Shown piece by piece: positions 50,167-60,158 of a stretch of 64,000 nt of DNA. A program made the translations under genes and the position numbers. Location of the stretch: contig NZ_AP028031.1 in NCBI RefSeq assembly GCF_030296915.1, positions 1,917,501 through 1,981,500 on the forward strand, given 5' to 3'. Each line of letters starts with the position of its first letter. Position 1 is the first letter of the stretch. The notes under the pieces were generated by a model. That model was not told the DNA's origin, made no database searches, and worked only from the letters and a program-made list of their open reading frames with translations. This DNA is from Anaerostipes hadrus ATCC 29173 = JCM 17467 (lineage in GTDB: Bacteria; Bacillota; Clostridia; Lachnospirales; Lachnospiraceae).

Positions 50167-52018
50167 GCAAAACACCTCTTTTCTCCTGACGGCTTCTTAG
50201 TTCTTCTACGAACCTTGACGGCCTGCTGTCTTTGTTATAAAGTTTCTTTACTGATAAGATGTGCAGATATTTCTTGGCTCTTGTAACTCCAACGTAAAAC
50301 AAACGTCTTTCTTCTTCCACGTCTTCTTCTTTCATGGACTTCTTATGTGGAATCACGTCTTCATTGACATCTGGCAAAAAGACACGTTCAAATTCCAATC
50401 CTTTGGTACTGTGCATCGTGCTGACCACAACCCCTTCTTTTTCTTTCTGATTCTCTTTTGACTGGCGGTTTAATTCTTCGGTGTATTCTTTGATATGATC
50501 AAACCATGCCTCATATGTATCATAGCCTTTTGCGCTCTCCTGAAGTTCTTCTAATACTTGCGTAAATTCTTCTTCCTGAATTTTGCGAAATCTTGCATAT
50601 TCTGCTAAATACGCATTGTATCCCACGGATTTCCGGATATAATTGATCGCCATCAACGGAGTCATATTCTTCATGATCCGAAGATCTTCCTTAAAATCTT
50701 CTACATATTCATAAAGCCATGGTTTATCTTTGACCTTGTCTAACAGATCATCAAATGACACTTGTGATTCGGTCAGATATTCCCTGCTGATATAACGCTT
50801 GGGGCGGTTCATGACTCTTAAAAATGTGCTTCTTTTGCGATCTCCCATCGCAAGGTGCATATAATCTATGATATTTTTGGAAATCCAGTGATCAAACAGA
50901 TTCGGCACTGCATCCTGCATATAAAATGGGATATTGTATGCCATCAATGCAGCAATCAGCTGTCTTGGTCCCTGATTGGTCCGATAAAGGATCGCGATCT
51001 GGGATAACGGTGTCTTCTTTGCCATCTCTTCCTTGATCGTGTAAATGATATGCTTATTCTCCTCATAGTGATCTTTAAATGTACGGACCTCAACCATACT
51101 TGCAGCATCTTCTCTTGCCTGCATCTTCTTTTCAAAACGTTTTGTATTATAAGAAATGATATCTTCCGCAACCTGTACGATCTCTTCCCCGCAACGATAG
51201 TTTCGGTTTAAGATCACCTGTCTGGTATTCTCAAAATCCTTTGGAAAATTTAACATCAGTTCTGGTCTTGCACCTCGAAACTTATAAATAGACTGATCAT
51301 CATCTCCTACGATAAAGAGGTTCTTTGTCTCTCCTGCTAACATCTTGACGATCTCATACTGAATCTTATTGATATCCTGAAACTCATCGATCAAAATATA
51401 TGGAAACTTCTGCTGCCATGCTTTCCTGATATCCTCACGCTCTTTTAACAACTCATACGTATAAACCAAAATATCATCAAAATCGATCCAACGGTTCTCA
51501 TGCAGTTTTTCTTCATATGCACGATAAATTTCTTTAAACACTTCATCCCCACAGCATCCACTGTGATAATAGGCAAGAGGGATCATCTGCCCTTTGACTA
51601 AGCTGATCTCTTGTATGATCTGACGCATAAAATCTGCTTCATCATCAATCTCCAACTCATGATCTGTGATGATCTCACGGATAAAGTCATATTTTTTATG
51701 TTCCGGCAGAATATTATCTGCACTATAGTGATAGGCATATTTTAAAATCGTAAAAAACACAGAATGAAAGGTTCCAAAAGAAACCGGCAGGGTTTCCCCT
51801 GCCAGCCGCCAAAACCGCTCTTTCATCTCATTCGCTGCTGCTCTGGTAAATGTAATGACCAGAATCCGCTGCGGTGGGATCTGATAGTGCGATATCAAAT
51901 ATTGAATTCTCTTTGTGATCACAAGTGTCTTCCCTGAACCTGGTCCTGCAAGTACCATCATCGGTCCATCTTTGTGCATCACTGCTTCTTTCTGTGCCTT
52001 GCTCAGCTGGCTATGCAA
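50156..52018 (-). CDS. UvrD/PcrA-like superfamily 1 DNA helicase
   Basis: 620 residues. Motif [15 protein letters not shown], motif [11 protein letters not shown], motif [17 protein letters not shown], motif [10 protein letters not shown], motif [16 protein letters not shown] and motif [16 protein letters not shown] are all present. Shorter than full PcrA. A TTG start at 52018 is preferred: GGAGG lies six bases upstream, inside the end of gltX, giving an 8-base overlap; an in-frame ATG at 52048 has no ribosome site. Unwinds DNA in repair or replication restart. Confidence 0.9.
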   Translation of the reverse strand: MHSQLSKAQKEAVMHKDGPMMVLAGPGSGKTLVITKRIQYLISHYQIPPQRILVITFTRAAANEMKERFWRLAGETLPVSFGTFHSVFFTILKYAYHYSADNILPEHKKYDFIREIITDHELEIDDEADFMRQIIQEISLVKGQMIPLAYYHSGCCGDEVFKEIYRAYEEKLHENRWIDFDDILVYTYELLKEREDIRKAWQQKFPYILIDEFQDINKIQYEIVKMLAGETKNLFIVGDDDQSIYKFRGARPELMLNFPKDFENTRQVILNRNYRCGEEIVQVAEDIISYNTKRFEKKMQAREDAASMVEVRTFKDHYEENKHIIYTIKEEMAKKTPLSQIAILYRTNQGPRQLIAALMAYNIPFYMQDAVPNLFDHWISKNIIDYMHLAMGDRKRSTFLRVMNRPKRYISREYLTESQVSFDDLLDKVKDKPWLYEYVEDFKEDLRIMKNMTPLMAINYIRKSVGYNAYLAEYARFRKIQEEEFTQVLEELQESAKGYDTYEAWFDHIKEYTEELNRQSKENQKEKEGVVVSTMHSTKGLEFERVFLPDVNEDVIPHKKSMKEEDVEEERRLFYVGVTRAKKYLHILSVKKLYNKDSRPSRFVEELRSRQEKRGVLHGK

Positions 52019-53471
52019 GTGCTGCCTCCAGTTTCGCGATCGCATCATTGATTCTCTTTAATGATTCTTCTTTTCCCAGAAGTTCCATTAATTCTGTTGC
52101 TCCACCTGGTGTCATCTGCTTTCCAGAGACTGCTGTACGAACTGGCCACATTACATAACCATTCTTGTACTCATGTCCTTTTGCAAAAGATACTAACATC
52201 TCATATAATGCATCATTTGTAAAATCTTCCTGTGCTTCGATCACTGGATAGATCTCTTTTAATACGGTTAATGAAGTCTCAGGTGTTGTCTTCATCTTCT
52301 TATGTTTGTACATCTCTACATCATATTCTGGAACTGCTTCGAAGAAGTCAATGTGTCCCGGAATCTCTGTGAATAACTCAATTCTTGTCTTCACCATAGA
52401 AAGGATCTTATCAAAATCCATCTCTCTGTGAATTGTCTCTGTTACATATGGCATAGCAAGTTCTTTGAAACGGTCGAAGTCCATGGCTTTGATATATTCA
52501 CCATTCATCCATTTGATCTTGTTCATATCAAAGACCGCTGGTGTCTTAGACATATGTTTGTAATCAAAGATCTCTTCTAATTCTTTTAATGAGAAGATTT
52601 CCTGTTCTCCTCCTGGGCTCCATCCAAGTAATGCAACGAAGTTTACGATCGTCTCTGGCAAGAATCCCTGCTCGATCAGATCTTCGAAGGAAGAATGACC
52701 TTTTCTCTTACTTAATTTGTGATGTTCTTCGTCTGTGATCAGTGGACAATGAATGTATACTGGTTTTTCCCATCCGAATGCATCATATAAACGATTGTAC
52801 TTTGGTGTAGATGATAAGTATTCATTACCACGAACTACATGTGTGATTCCCATTAAATGGTCATCAACTACGTTTGCGAAGTTGTATGTTGGATATCCAT
52901 CCGATTTGATCAGGATCATATCATCTAATTCGATATTATCCACTGTGATCTCTCCGTAAATCTCATCAACGAAAGATGTTGTTCCTTCTGTTGGGTTATT
53001 CTGACGGATAACATATGGTACTCCTGCGTCTAATTTCGCCTGAACTTCTTCTTTGGATAAGTTTAAGCAATGTTTGTCATAATGACTGATCACAACATCT
53101 CCTGATTTTACTTTCAGTGTGTCTAATCTCTCCTGATCACAGAAACAGTAATATGCTTCTCCCTTGTCGATCAGTTCTTTTGCATATTTTAAATAAAGCC
53201 CCTGTGCCTGTCTCTCACTCTGAACATATGGTCCGACTCCACCATCGATGTCTGGTCCTTCATCGTGGTTCATTCCGGCTTTCTTAAGGGTATTGTAGAT
53301 AATCTCTTCTGCCCCTTCTACCTGTCTTTCCTGGTCTGTATCTTCAATTCTTAAAATAAAATCTCCGCCTGCATGACGTGCGATCAGATATGCATAAAGG
53401 GCTGTTCTTAAGTTACCTACATGCATACGCCCTGTAGGGCTTGGTGCAAATCTTGTTCTTACTTTGCTCAT
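52011..53471 (-). CDS. gltX: Glutamyl-tRNA synthetase
   Basis: 486-residue class I synthetase. HIGH-type motif [19 protein letters not shown] and KLSKR motif in [27 protein letters not shown] precedes the ATG. No T-box leader was seen upstream. Confidence 0.96.
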   Translation of the reverse strand: MSKVRTRFAPSPTGRMHVGNLRTALYAYLIARHAGGDFILRIEDTDQERQVEGAEEIIYNTLKKAGMNHDEGPDIDGGVGPYVQSERQAQGLYLKYAKELIDKGEAYYCFCDQERLDTLKVKSGDVVISHYDKHCLNLSKEEVQAKLDAGVPYVIRQNNPTEGTTSFVDEIYGEITVDNIELDDMILIKSDGYPTYNFANVVDDHLMGITHVVRGNEYLSSTPKYNRLYDAFGWEKPVYIHCPLITDEEHHKLSKRKGHSSFEDLIEQGFLPETIVNFVALLGWSPGGEQEIFSLKELEEIFDYKHMSKTPAVFDMNKIKWMNGEYIKAMDFDRFKELAMPYVTETIHREMDFDKILSMVKTRIELFTEIPGHIDFFEAVPEYDVEMYKHKKMKTTPETSLTVLKEIYPVIEAQEDFTNDALYEMLVSFAKGHEYKNGYVMWPVRTAVSGKQMTPGGATELMELLGKEESLKRINDAIAKLEAALA

Positions 53472-53590
53472 GATTTCCTCCCATTTGGTTTTAATTCTAT
53501 CTTTCTATTCTACAAAACTTATCTTTCTTTGTAAAGAAGCAGTCTTATTGATTTTCGTTAATTTATGTTGATTTTTTGAAACAATCCGTC

Positions 53591-54799
53591 TTAAATCTCA
53601 TTTAAGATCCTGCTAGCTTCCTCAAATGGCTCTAAGGTTCTCTTTAAGATTCCCTGCGTTGCCGCGATAAAGATTCCATAGTTCACGATCGGAACACCTG
53701 CATCTTTGACTCTTGCGATACGGTTTTTCATCTCTCTTCTATTTAAAGTACATCCGCCACAATGAATGACCAGATCATAAGTATCCAGATCTTCAGGGAA
53801 AGAGTTTCCACTGCTTGTATGGATATCAAAATCCTTACCTGTATATTGTTTTAACCATCTTGGGATCTTCACCGTTCCGATGTCATCGCACTGTCTGTGA
53901 TGAGTGCATCCTTCCGCGATCAAGATCTTCGCCCCTTCTTCTAAATGTTCCAAGGCTTTCACTCCTCTGACTTCTTCTTCCAGATCACCTTTATATCTTG
54001 CAAACAGAATCGAAAATGAAGTCAGTTTGATATCTTCTGGCACAATCTTTGAGACTTTGCCAAATGCCTGAGAGTCTGTAATGACCAATGCTGGTTTCTT
54101 GCCGATCTCTTCTAATGTCTTTTCTAATTCCGTTTCTCTTACAACAATAGAGGCTGCTCCTGCTTCTAAAAGGTCACGGATCGTCTGCTGCTGTGGAAGG
54201 ATCAGTCTGCCTTTCGGTGCTGCACTGTCGATCGGTACGACTAAGATCACAAAATCATTCGGACAGACCAAATCTCCAACGATCTTTAGCGTGTCATCAT
54301 CCGTTGGAACCAGTTTCCCAATCTCTTCTTTTAACTCCCAGATCCCTTTTTTATCCTTTGCACTGACAAAGCAGGATTTGTCTTCTTTCCATTCTTGGGC
54401 ATTGGCAATATCCATCTTATTGTAGACTTTCAGATAAGGAATCTTCCGGTCTTCGATCAAACGTATCATATCTTCTTCAAACTCTGTCATACCAGCTGTA
54501 GCATCCATGATCACAAGAGCGATATCTGCCTTCGCCAAGACTTCTTTTGCTTTCTTGACTCGCTTTTCTCCTAATTCTCCTTCATCATCAAGTCCCGGTG
54601 TATCGATCATAACTACTGGTCCTAATGGCAGAAGTTCCATTGCCTTGTATACAGGATCTGTCGTTGTTCCTTTGACATCGGATACGATCGCTAATTCCTG
54701 ATTCGTCATAGCATTGATAACACTTGACTTCCCGGCATTTCGTTTCCCGAATAATGCGATGTGAATTCTGTCTCCTCTTGGTGTTGCATTTAAACTCAT
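53591..54799 (-). CDS. hydF: [FeFe]-hydrogenase maturation GTPase HydF
   Basis: 402-residue scaffold protein on which the H-cluster 2Fe subcluster is assembled. N-terminal GTPase (GKRNAGKSSVINA, DTPGLDDEG, NKMD), a middle dimerisation domain and a C-terminal [4Fe-4S] domain with GCTHHRQCDD and VIHCGGCTLNRREM. Implies [FeFe] hydrogenase and HydE/HydG elsewhere in the genome. GGAGGAAATCAT precedes the ATG. Confidence 0.96.
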   Translation of the reverse strand: MSLNATPRGDRIHIALFGKRNAGKSSVINAMTNQELAIVSDVKGTTTDPVYKAMELLPLGPVVMIDTPGLDDEGELGEKRVKKAKEVLAKADIALVIMDATAGMTEFEEDMIRLIEDRKIPYLKVYNKMDIANAQEWKEDKSCFVSAKDKKGIWELKEEIGKLVPTDDDTLKIVGDLVCPNDFVILVVPIDSAAPKGRLILPQQQTIRDLLEAGAASIVVRETELEKTLEEIGKKPALVITDSQAFGKVSKIVPEDIKLTSFSILFARYKGDLEEEVRGVKALEHLEEGAKILIAEGCTHHRQCDDIGTVKIPRWLKQYTGKDFDIHTSSGNSFPEDLDTYDLVIHCGGCTLNRREMKNRIARVKDAGVPIVNYGIFIAATQGILKRTLEPFEEASRILNEI

Positions 54800-54843
54800 A
54801 TGATTTCCTCCTGTCTGTCTTTATGGATCGTTAACTCTTTCTT

Positions 54844-55875
54844 TTATCTTTGTGCCTTATGATATCCCGCTGCCTTTGCTTCTTTCTCACTCTTAAATGT
54901 GACTAAATATTTTGATGTTCCCATACGGTCATAATCTCTTTGACCTGGGCAGTGGTATACCTTTGATCTGCTGTTTCCACGGATCTTCTGTGAAGCAGTT
55001 GTTTTTGTATTTGTTTTTGCTGCTGTTGTATTTTTGTTACTGTTGTAGTTTTTGCTGTTATTAGATGAATTCTGGTTTGTGTGATATTTCTGGCTTGCTT
55101 TTGAATTCTCTGTTGTTACCTGCACGCTGCTGTCTGCTTCACTGTCTCCTGACTCGTAATCAATCTTCACCCCATCCTGTACATTATATACAAAGACATT
55201 AAACTTGATATCTTCACCCTTATCTTCCACAGACATCGCTTCCATCTGTACCCCTTTAGCTACCAGGTCATCTCCGTCAAAGACTGGTGTAACTCTGTAT
55301 AATACATGATTGCCTGTCTCACGGACATAGTCACCGACCATCTCTTCATATGGTAACATTCCATCCACGTTAAAAGATCTTGTTCCTGTGATCAGGTTCT
55401 TGTTATTGGCATTCTCACCGGTCAGCTGGTAAGCGATCAAATGACAGCGGTTATATAGATATTTCCCATCAACGTTATCGTATTTTGCTGTATGCCATCC
55501 GGTTGGTTTTACCATACCGATCGCTCCACGTTTTCCTTTTGGCATGATATCTTTTCCAACACACGCTTCCGCCACCTGACATCTTCCTTCAGAGTCAAGT
55601 CTGCTGTAAGACTCGTAGGATTTTGTTGTCAGATCCTTGGATGTAAAATCTGGATTATTATTGTCAACAGCAACCGTCATATTCCCTGAAAAATCCGGAA
55701 TATTGTCAGATGATACAGATTTGGTGGAAGAATTTGTACTTCCTTTGCTGCTTTGTTCGTTCTGTGTGCTTTCGTGATTACTGCTATTGCCTGTACTCTG
55801 ACATCCTGCCAGTGATACCGCCATCATTCCTGCGATCAGCAGGGCATATAATTTCTTTGTTACTCTCATCATCAA
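54844..55875 (-). CDS. Secreted DNA/RNA non-specific endonuclease lipoprotein
   Basis: 343 residues with a lipobox (MMAVSLAGCQ) and a Ser/Asn-rich linker, so anchored outside the membrane. The nuclease core matches the EndA/NucA family: the usual DRGH motif reads YNRCHLIAYQL, and the metal-binding Asn-rich part is ANNKNLITGTRSFN. After a low-complexity linker (about 255-295) comes a small C-terminal domain RSKVYHCPGQRDYDRMG, similar to Ada-type/SUNSET zinc-binding modules. A DNA-processing or nutrient role is inferred; competence genes are not nearby. Confidence 0.85.
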   Translation of the reverse strand: MMMRVTKKLYALLIAGMMAVSLAGCQSTGNSSNHESTQNEQSSKGSTNSSTKSVSSDNIPDFSGNMTVAVDNNNPDFTSKDLTTKSYESYSRLDSEGRCQVAEACVGKDIMPKGKRGAIGMVKPTGWHTAKYDNVDGKYLYNRCHLIAYQLTGENANNKNLITGTRSFNVDGMLPYEEMVGDYVRETGNHVLYRVTPVFDGDDLVAKGVQMEAMSVEDKGEDIKFNVFVYNVQDGVKIDYESGDSEADSSVQVTTENSKASQKYHTNQNSSNNSKNYNSNKNTTAAKTNTKTTASQKIRGNSRSKVYHCPGQRDYDRMGTSKYLVTFKSEKEAKAAGYHKAQR

Positions 55876-55912
55876 CTGTTTCTCCTCTTGTTATATTCTT
55901 TTCTGATCTAGC

Positions 55913-56317
55913 TTATTGTTTTGGAAGATAGATCTGTTTTGTGATCTCGTGAGTGGAACCTTCGATCTGTTCTTCTTCTGCAAGTTTCCATTCCTCAAGA
56001 TCCACATCCAATACCTGATCGGACGGATAAACTTTATTCCAGCGGAAGATCACGATCTCTTCGATCTGATCTATCACTGGTTTTAATGGAAGATTCTCTA
56101 CAATACAAGTCTCCCCTTTTCCTGCCTTGTGTAAGAAATCTTCACAAACAACCGGATCGTTGATCTCTTCATACAACTTCTCTGTATATGCATTCATATA
56201 GACCTTCTCCCCTTTGGTCATCTCCGCAATATACTCTCGCAAGCCTCGATCCTGACTCTGCCTTCGATCATTAAACATCATACCGTTGTTGTTGTCTAAG
56301 CATAGAATTATTATCAT
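55913..56317 (-). CDS. Conserved protein of unknown function
   Basis: 134 residues, cytoplasmic. N-terminal MIIILCLDNNNGMMFNDRRQSQDR has a beta-strand followed by a basic stretch. Homologues are common in this family of bacteria and sometimes carry the unsupported label ribonuclease Z. The second ATG (56317) is used because GGAGG lies nine bases upstream; the ATG at 56326 touches it. Confidence 0.65.
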   Translation of the reverse strand: MIIILCLDNNNGMMFNDRRQSQDRGLREYIAEMTKGEKVYMNAYTEKLYEEINDPVVCEDFLHKAGKGETCIVENLPLKPVIDQIEEIVIFRWNKVYPSDQVLDVDLEEWKLAEEEQIEGSTHEITKQIYLPKQ

Positions 56318-56453
56318 TCTTTCCATCCTCCAATCGTACTTATGTTCTATTTATGTATTATATCTTGTGCGAGAGGATATTGCAATAAAAGAAGCTCTGA
56401 ATTTCTCCAAAGCCTCTTCTTACTTTTCATTCTTTTTTGTATTCTAATTGTAT

Positions 56454-57728
56454 TTATGATACTGCTTTCATCACTTTTTCTCTCATAGGCTGTGTCATTT
56501 TCTCTGGTTTTAAGATCTCTTTTAATTCTTCTTCCTTTAACAGACCTTCTTCTAATACCAGCTCTTTTACAGAAATTCCTGTTTTTAGTGATTTTTTTGC
56601 AATCTCATCAGACTTTGCATATCCGATATATGGACATAACGCTGTTGAGATTCCAACACTTTTTTCAATATATTCTTCGCACTGTCCTTTATTTGCGGTG
56701 ATCCCTGTAATGCAGTGTTTTGTAAGTGTGGCTGCTGCTTCTTTTAAGGTATCGATGGATTCAAATAAATGATGGAATAAGACTGGTTCAAATGCATTTA
56801 ATTCTAACTGTCCGGCTTCGGCTGCCATCGTGATCGTATAGTCATGTCCAATGATCAGGTATGCAACCTGTGATACAACTTCTGGAATCACTGGGTTGAT
56901 CTTTCCTGACATGATGGATGAACCATTCTGTCTTGCTGGAATCATCTGCCTGTTTTAATGAAATTCCTGCAACTTTGCTTAATTCATAAGAAATGTTTGC
57001 AAGATAGTAAGGGTCTACATTGATCGCTGTTCCAATGGCTGTTGCTCCGATGTTTAAGACTTTCATCTCGTCCATAACATTTTTTTTTTAGTCTTTTGAT
57101 ATCCCTTTTTAAGACATGCGCAAATGCTCCAAAACTTTGTCCAAGTCTCATTGGAACGGCATCCTGAAGCTGTGTTCTTCCCATTTTGAGGATATCATCA
57201 AACTCTGCTTCTTTTTCTTCCATGGCTTTTTCTAATTTCTCAAGTTCTTTGATCGTTTGTGGAAGTAATTTTAAGACGGTGATCTTTCCTGCCGTTGGGA
57301 TTACATCGTTCGTAGACTGTGACATATTGACATGATCGTTTGGATGTACAATGCTGTAATCTCCTTTGGTTCCACCAAGGATTTCTATCGCACGATTGGC
57401 AATCACTTCGTTTGCATTCATATTGGCAGAAGTTCCAGCCCCTCCTTGGATCGCATCCACGATAAACTGATCTCTTAGATTTCCATCCAGAATCTCATCA
57501 CATGCCTGAATGATTGCCTGAGCGATTTGCTGGTCAAGTTTTTCCAGACTTTTCATTCGTGATCGCTGCTGCTTTTTTGACCATTACGATGCTGTCGATC
57601 AATACTGGATGTAATGGACGGTGTGTGATCTGAAAGTTTGTGGCTGCACGCATACTCTGAACTCCATAGTATGCTTCCGCTGGTACGTTTAATGCTCCAA
57701 TTGAATCGTGTTCCATTCTGCTTAACAT
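56454..57728 (-). pseudogene. aspA: Aspartate ammonia-lyase, disrupted
   Basis: Four overlapping ORF pieces together follow the aspartase/fumarase fold: MEHDSIGALNVPAEAYYGVQS, the GGAGTSANMNANEVIANRA and SQSTNDVIPTAG motifs, and GSSIMSGKINPVIPEVV. Three lesions are visible. One extra A in an A5 run near 57540 turns SGKLDQQ into SGKT-stop. One extra A in an A10 run (57080-57089) shifts the frame before MDEMKVLNIG. Near 56945 the frame jumps from ISLKQADD to IPARQNGSSIM, missing about 45-50 residues found in family members. The homopolymer changes could be sequencing artefacts; the deletion could not. An active product is very unlikely. Confidence 0.88.
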
Positions 57729-57900
57729 TGTCTTCCTCTTTTCTGATTACTCATGCTGTCGTTTTGTTTCAAGATTTTATGTGTTGGAGCTTAACACAGT
57801 ATGCAATGTTCGTAAACCTTAATCCTGTCTTTCCAAATTTAAAGTTCAAATTTTGTGTTTCATCTTTTCTTTTTTTAATGAAAGTCTTGATTTACTTTAA
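57729..57900. other. Intergenic region between aspA and lrp remnants
   Basis: AT-rich, 170 bases, no ORF or hairpin recognised. It presumably held the divergent promoters of the two former genes; the lrp 5' part (HTH) is missing here. Confidence 0.4.
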
Positions 57901-58173
57901 ATAATTAAGCGGTTGGAAGCGGAAGGAATTCTGACTGGATTTCATGCTTCTGTTGACCCGATCCAACTTGGTTATCATATTAAAGCATATATCAGTCTTG
58001 AGATCAGCCCTGCACAAAAACCCGAAGTTTATCCTTTTCTTCGAGCACACCCAAATGTATTGGAATGTGATTGTGTAACTGGAAATTATTCTGTGCTGCT
58101 GAAGGTTGCTTTTTCTAGTACGATGATCGTGTTTTCTACGATCGTTGAGAATCGCGGGGTGGTTCCTGAATAG
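57901..58173 (+). pseudogene. Lrp/AsnC-family regulator remnant
   Basis: In frame from 57901 it encodes KRLEAEGILTGFHASVDP, the last turn of the DNA-binding domain and the start of the RAM ligand domain, then FLRAHPNVLECDCVTGNYSVLLKV. The helix-turn-helix part is absent (stop codon just upstream). After FSSTM the sequence jumps to IVFSTIVENRGVVPE, so about 18 residues usual at this point are missing. The protein cannot bind DNA. It faces the aspA pseudogene and was probably its regulator. Confidence 0.85.
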
Positions 58174-58184
58174 TTGATTTGTTT

Positions 58185-59036
58185 TTAATTTCTGTTATCT
58201 AAAATAACAGGGTAAAATTTTGCATATGGAACATTTTCTTTTATAATTTGTGCAACCTTTTTACTTATTATAATTTCCCTATACTCATCGTAAAATTCAT
58301 ATGTCTTATTTACATCCTTTAAATTTTTTATTCCTTCTTCTGTTATTCTTTTCGGTATGAAATAGAAAATGTTTTCATTTTCTGTCATATTTATTCTTTC
58401 ACATTTTTCACATTGATTTTCAAATTTATAATTTTCATCAATATAACTTTTCTGTGGTAATATATTATCAGTAATAAAAGTATATCCTAATATCTTTTTA
58501 CTTTTGCTTATAATCGGCTGAAAATATTTTTTATCTACTCCTGATTTTTTTAATTTCTCCACCAGTTTTGGTAATAACAACAACTCTCCTGTTCCATCCA
58601 ATCCTGCAAACCCATAATCATTCTCATGTTTTTTTATATATCCTTTCGGTTGTGCATAAAATAAGCTATTTGTTTTTTCTTTACTATGACAACTTTCACA
58701 TTCACTATATTCATTTTCAATATCTTCGTATTCTTCACAGTAATATTCTGGAAAACATAAAACGAATGCTTTTACCTTTTCAAATTCTTCATCTGAAACT
58801 TTAACATCATAATCCAAACAGATAAATTCTACATCTTTCCTATTTGATTTATAAAATTCAATTATTTGTTTATATAGTTCTGAATCTTGATTAATCTTAT
58901 ATGTATATTCTCCAGAAAATCGATTTCCTGTTCTGTATTTCTTTAATCTGTATATGAATTTAGAAATATTTTTTTTTACTTTCCAATCTGTTTCTTCATC
59001 ATTATAACTTAATACAATTTCTACATTAACTTCCAA
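58185..59036 (-). CDS. Hypothetical protein with two CxxC sites, candidate immunity protein
   Basis: 283 residues, not recognised with certainty. Two cysteine pairs, CESCHSK near residue 115 and CEKCERI near 210, resemble double-CxxC(G) proteins found in polymorphic-toxin loci. Rich in Lys, Glu, Tyr and AT-biased codons, like its rhs neighbours and unlike the housekeeping genes. TTG start at 59036 behind GGAGGAGACGAAA, overlapping the upstream gene by 11 bases. An immunity role is inferred from position only. Confidence 0.55.
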   Translation of the reverse strand: MEVNVEIVLSYNDEETDWKVKKNISKFIYRLKKYRTGNRFSGEYTYKINQDSELYKQIIEFYKSNRKDVEFICLDYDVKVSDEEFEKVKAFVLCFPEYYCEEYEDIENEYSECESCHSKEKTNSLFYAQPKGYIKKHENDYGFAGLDGTGELLLLPKLVEKLKKSGVDKKYFQPIISKSKKILGYTFITDNILPQKSYIDENYKFENQCEKCERINMTENENIFYFIPKRITEEGIKNLKDVNKTYEFYDEYREIIISKKVAQIIKENVPYAKFYPVILDNRN

Positions 59037-59580
59037 TTTCGTCTCCTCCTGTTATCACTACACTTTTGCTGCTTTTGTTTTCTCTAAACCGACTTATCTT
59101 TGCTTTTATCCAAAATATAATTTCCATCAATATAGCTGTATACATAATAATAAAAGGATCTATTGGAAATAAACTACTTTTCAAGATTGTAATTTTACCT
59201 TTGAAAATCCAGAAATTACCAATCACCAATTCATTGGGTCCCGATTTTATATGATCTAAATCTGTTTCACTTATTTCTTTTTCTATTATTTTTTTCTCTG
59301 TTATATGATAATCCGTATAATCAAACTTGCCTGCATATACATGAATTCCATCTCTTTCATTCTTAATCATATCAATATCATCCTTAATTAAGATACTCTT
59401 AATAAAGTCGCCATTCTTGTTAAATTTCTGAACGACACCTAACATTCCAGTCGCAACATATATATTCCCTTTGTCGTCAATGGTTGCTTTATTCCCTGGA
59501 AAAATACCAACAGGTATGGAATATGATTTTTTAATAAAAGAATCTTTTTTATTTTGTAATTGTATATTACATACTATCAT
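59026..59580 (-). CDS. Hypothetical membrane-anchored protein in the rhs island
   Basis: 184 residues. Residues 30-65 look like one beta-propeller/NHL blade (DDKGNIYVATGMLGVVQKF), and a hydrophobic segment near 140-160 (DPFIIMYTAILMEIIFW) is likely a membrane helix. No good ribosome site before the ATG, so the start is uncertain or the gene is truncated. Coupled to the double-CxxC gene by overlap. Function unknown. Confidence 0.5.
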   Translation of the reverse strand: MIVCNIQLQNKKDSFIKKSYSIPVGIFPGNKATIDDKGNIYVATGMLGVVQKFNKNGDFIKSILIKDDIDMIKNERDGIHVYAGKFDYTDYHITEKKIIEKEISETDLDHIKSGPNELVIGNFWIFKGKITILKSSLFPIDPFIIMYTAILMEIIFWIKAKISRFRENKSSKSVVITGGDEIGS

Positions 59581-59603
59581 TGTTACAAAGTCTTTAACAT
59601 TAC

Positions 59604-60158
59604 TTACAGTAAAAATATTTCCCGAAAATATTGATCTATTTCCGAATTACTTGGAAATAGTTTTTTAATTTCTCGTAAATACCATTTTCTTTTTTTTATC
59701 CATTTTTTTCTCTTTCCTTGTAAAATGCAAATATAAAAAATATATACTTCGAATTTTTCTTGATTATTATCATATAGTTTTTTTATTATATTTTTTCCTT
59801 CATCAACTATATTATAAATATCATTTTCCTTATTTAAGAAAAATAAATATTCCGTGGTCGCATAAAAATAACCTGTAAGTAATTGTATTTTGATATTTTT
59901 TTTAAAAAACCTTTTTTGATATTCTACTAATTCAAAAAAAAGTTTTTTTTCATAACAATCTTTCTTATAATAATCTATAACATTCTCCATATAAACTTCT
60001 TCTAATACCATCCAAAGCTGTGTATATAAAAGTAAGAAAATATCATCTCTCTTATTTTGTTTCCACAAAATATATAACTCTCGATTCGTTTTTCCAGTTT
60101 GATTTGAAGAAAAAAATGGTTGATTATCATAAACCAATTGTTTTAACCCATGCATCAC
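59604..60158 (-). CDS. Small helical protein, candidate immunity protein of toxin tip 3
   Basis: 184 residues, predominantly alpha-helical by pattern, Lys/Tyr/Phe-rich, no signal peptide. It overlaps the 3' end of the toxin tip by about 30 bases, the position expected of a cognate immunity gene. The start (GTG at 60158 or the following ATG) lacks a clear ribosome site. No family recognised. Confidence 0.55.
   Translation of the reverse strand: MMHGLKQLVYDNQPFFSSNQTGKTNRELYILWKQNKRDDIFLLLYTQLWMVLEEVYMENVIDYYKKDCYEKKLFFELVEYQKRFFKKNIKIQLLTGYFYATTEYLFFLNKENDIYNIVDEGKNIIKKLYDNNQEKFEVYIFYICILQGKRKKWIKKRKWYLREIKKLFPSNSEIDQYFREIFLL

Noticed and set aside
52011..53590. T-box riboswitch for gltX or glnS
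   Set aside because: The short upstream regions contain no TGGNACCGCG-type antiterminator motif.
57080..57089. A10 tract in aspA as a phase-variation switch
   Set aside because: Two other lesions, including an internal deletion, remain in the gene, so toggling this tract cannot restore function; sequencing error is also possible.
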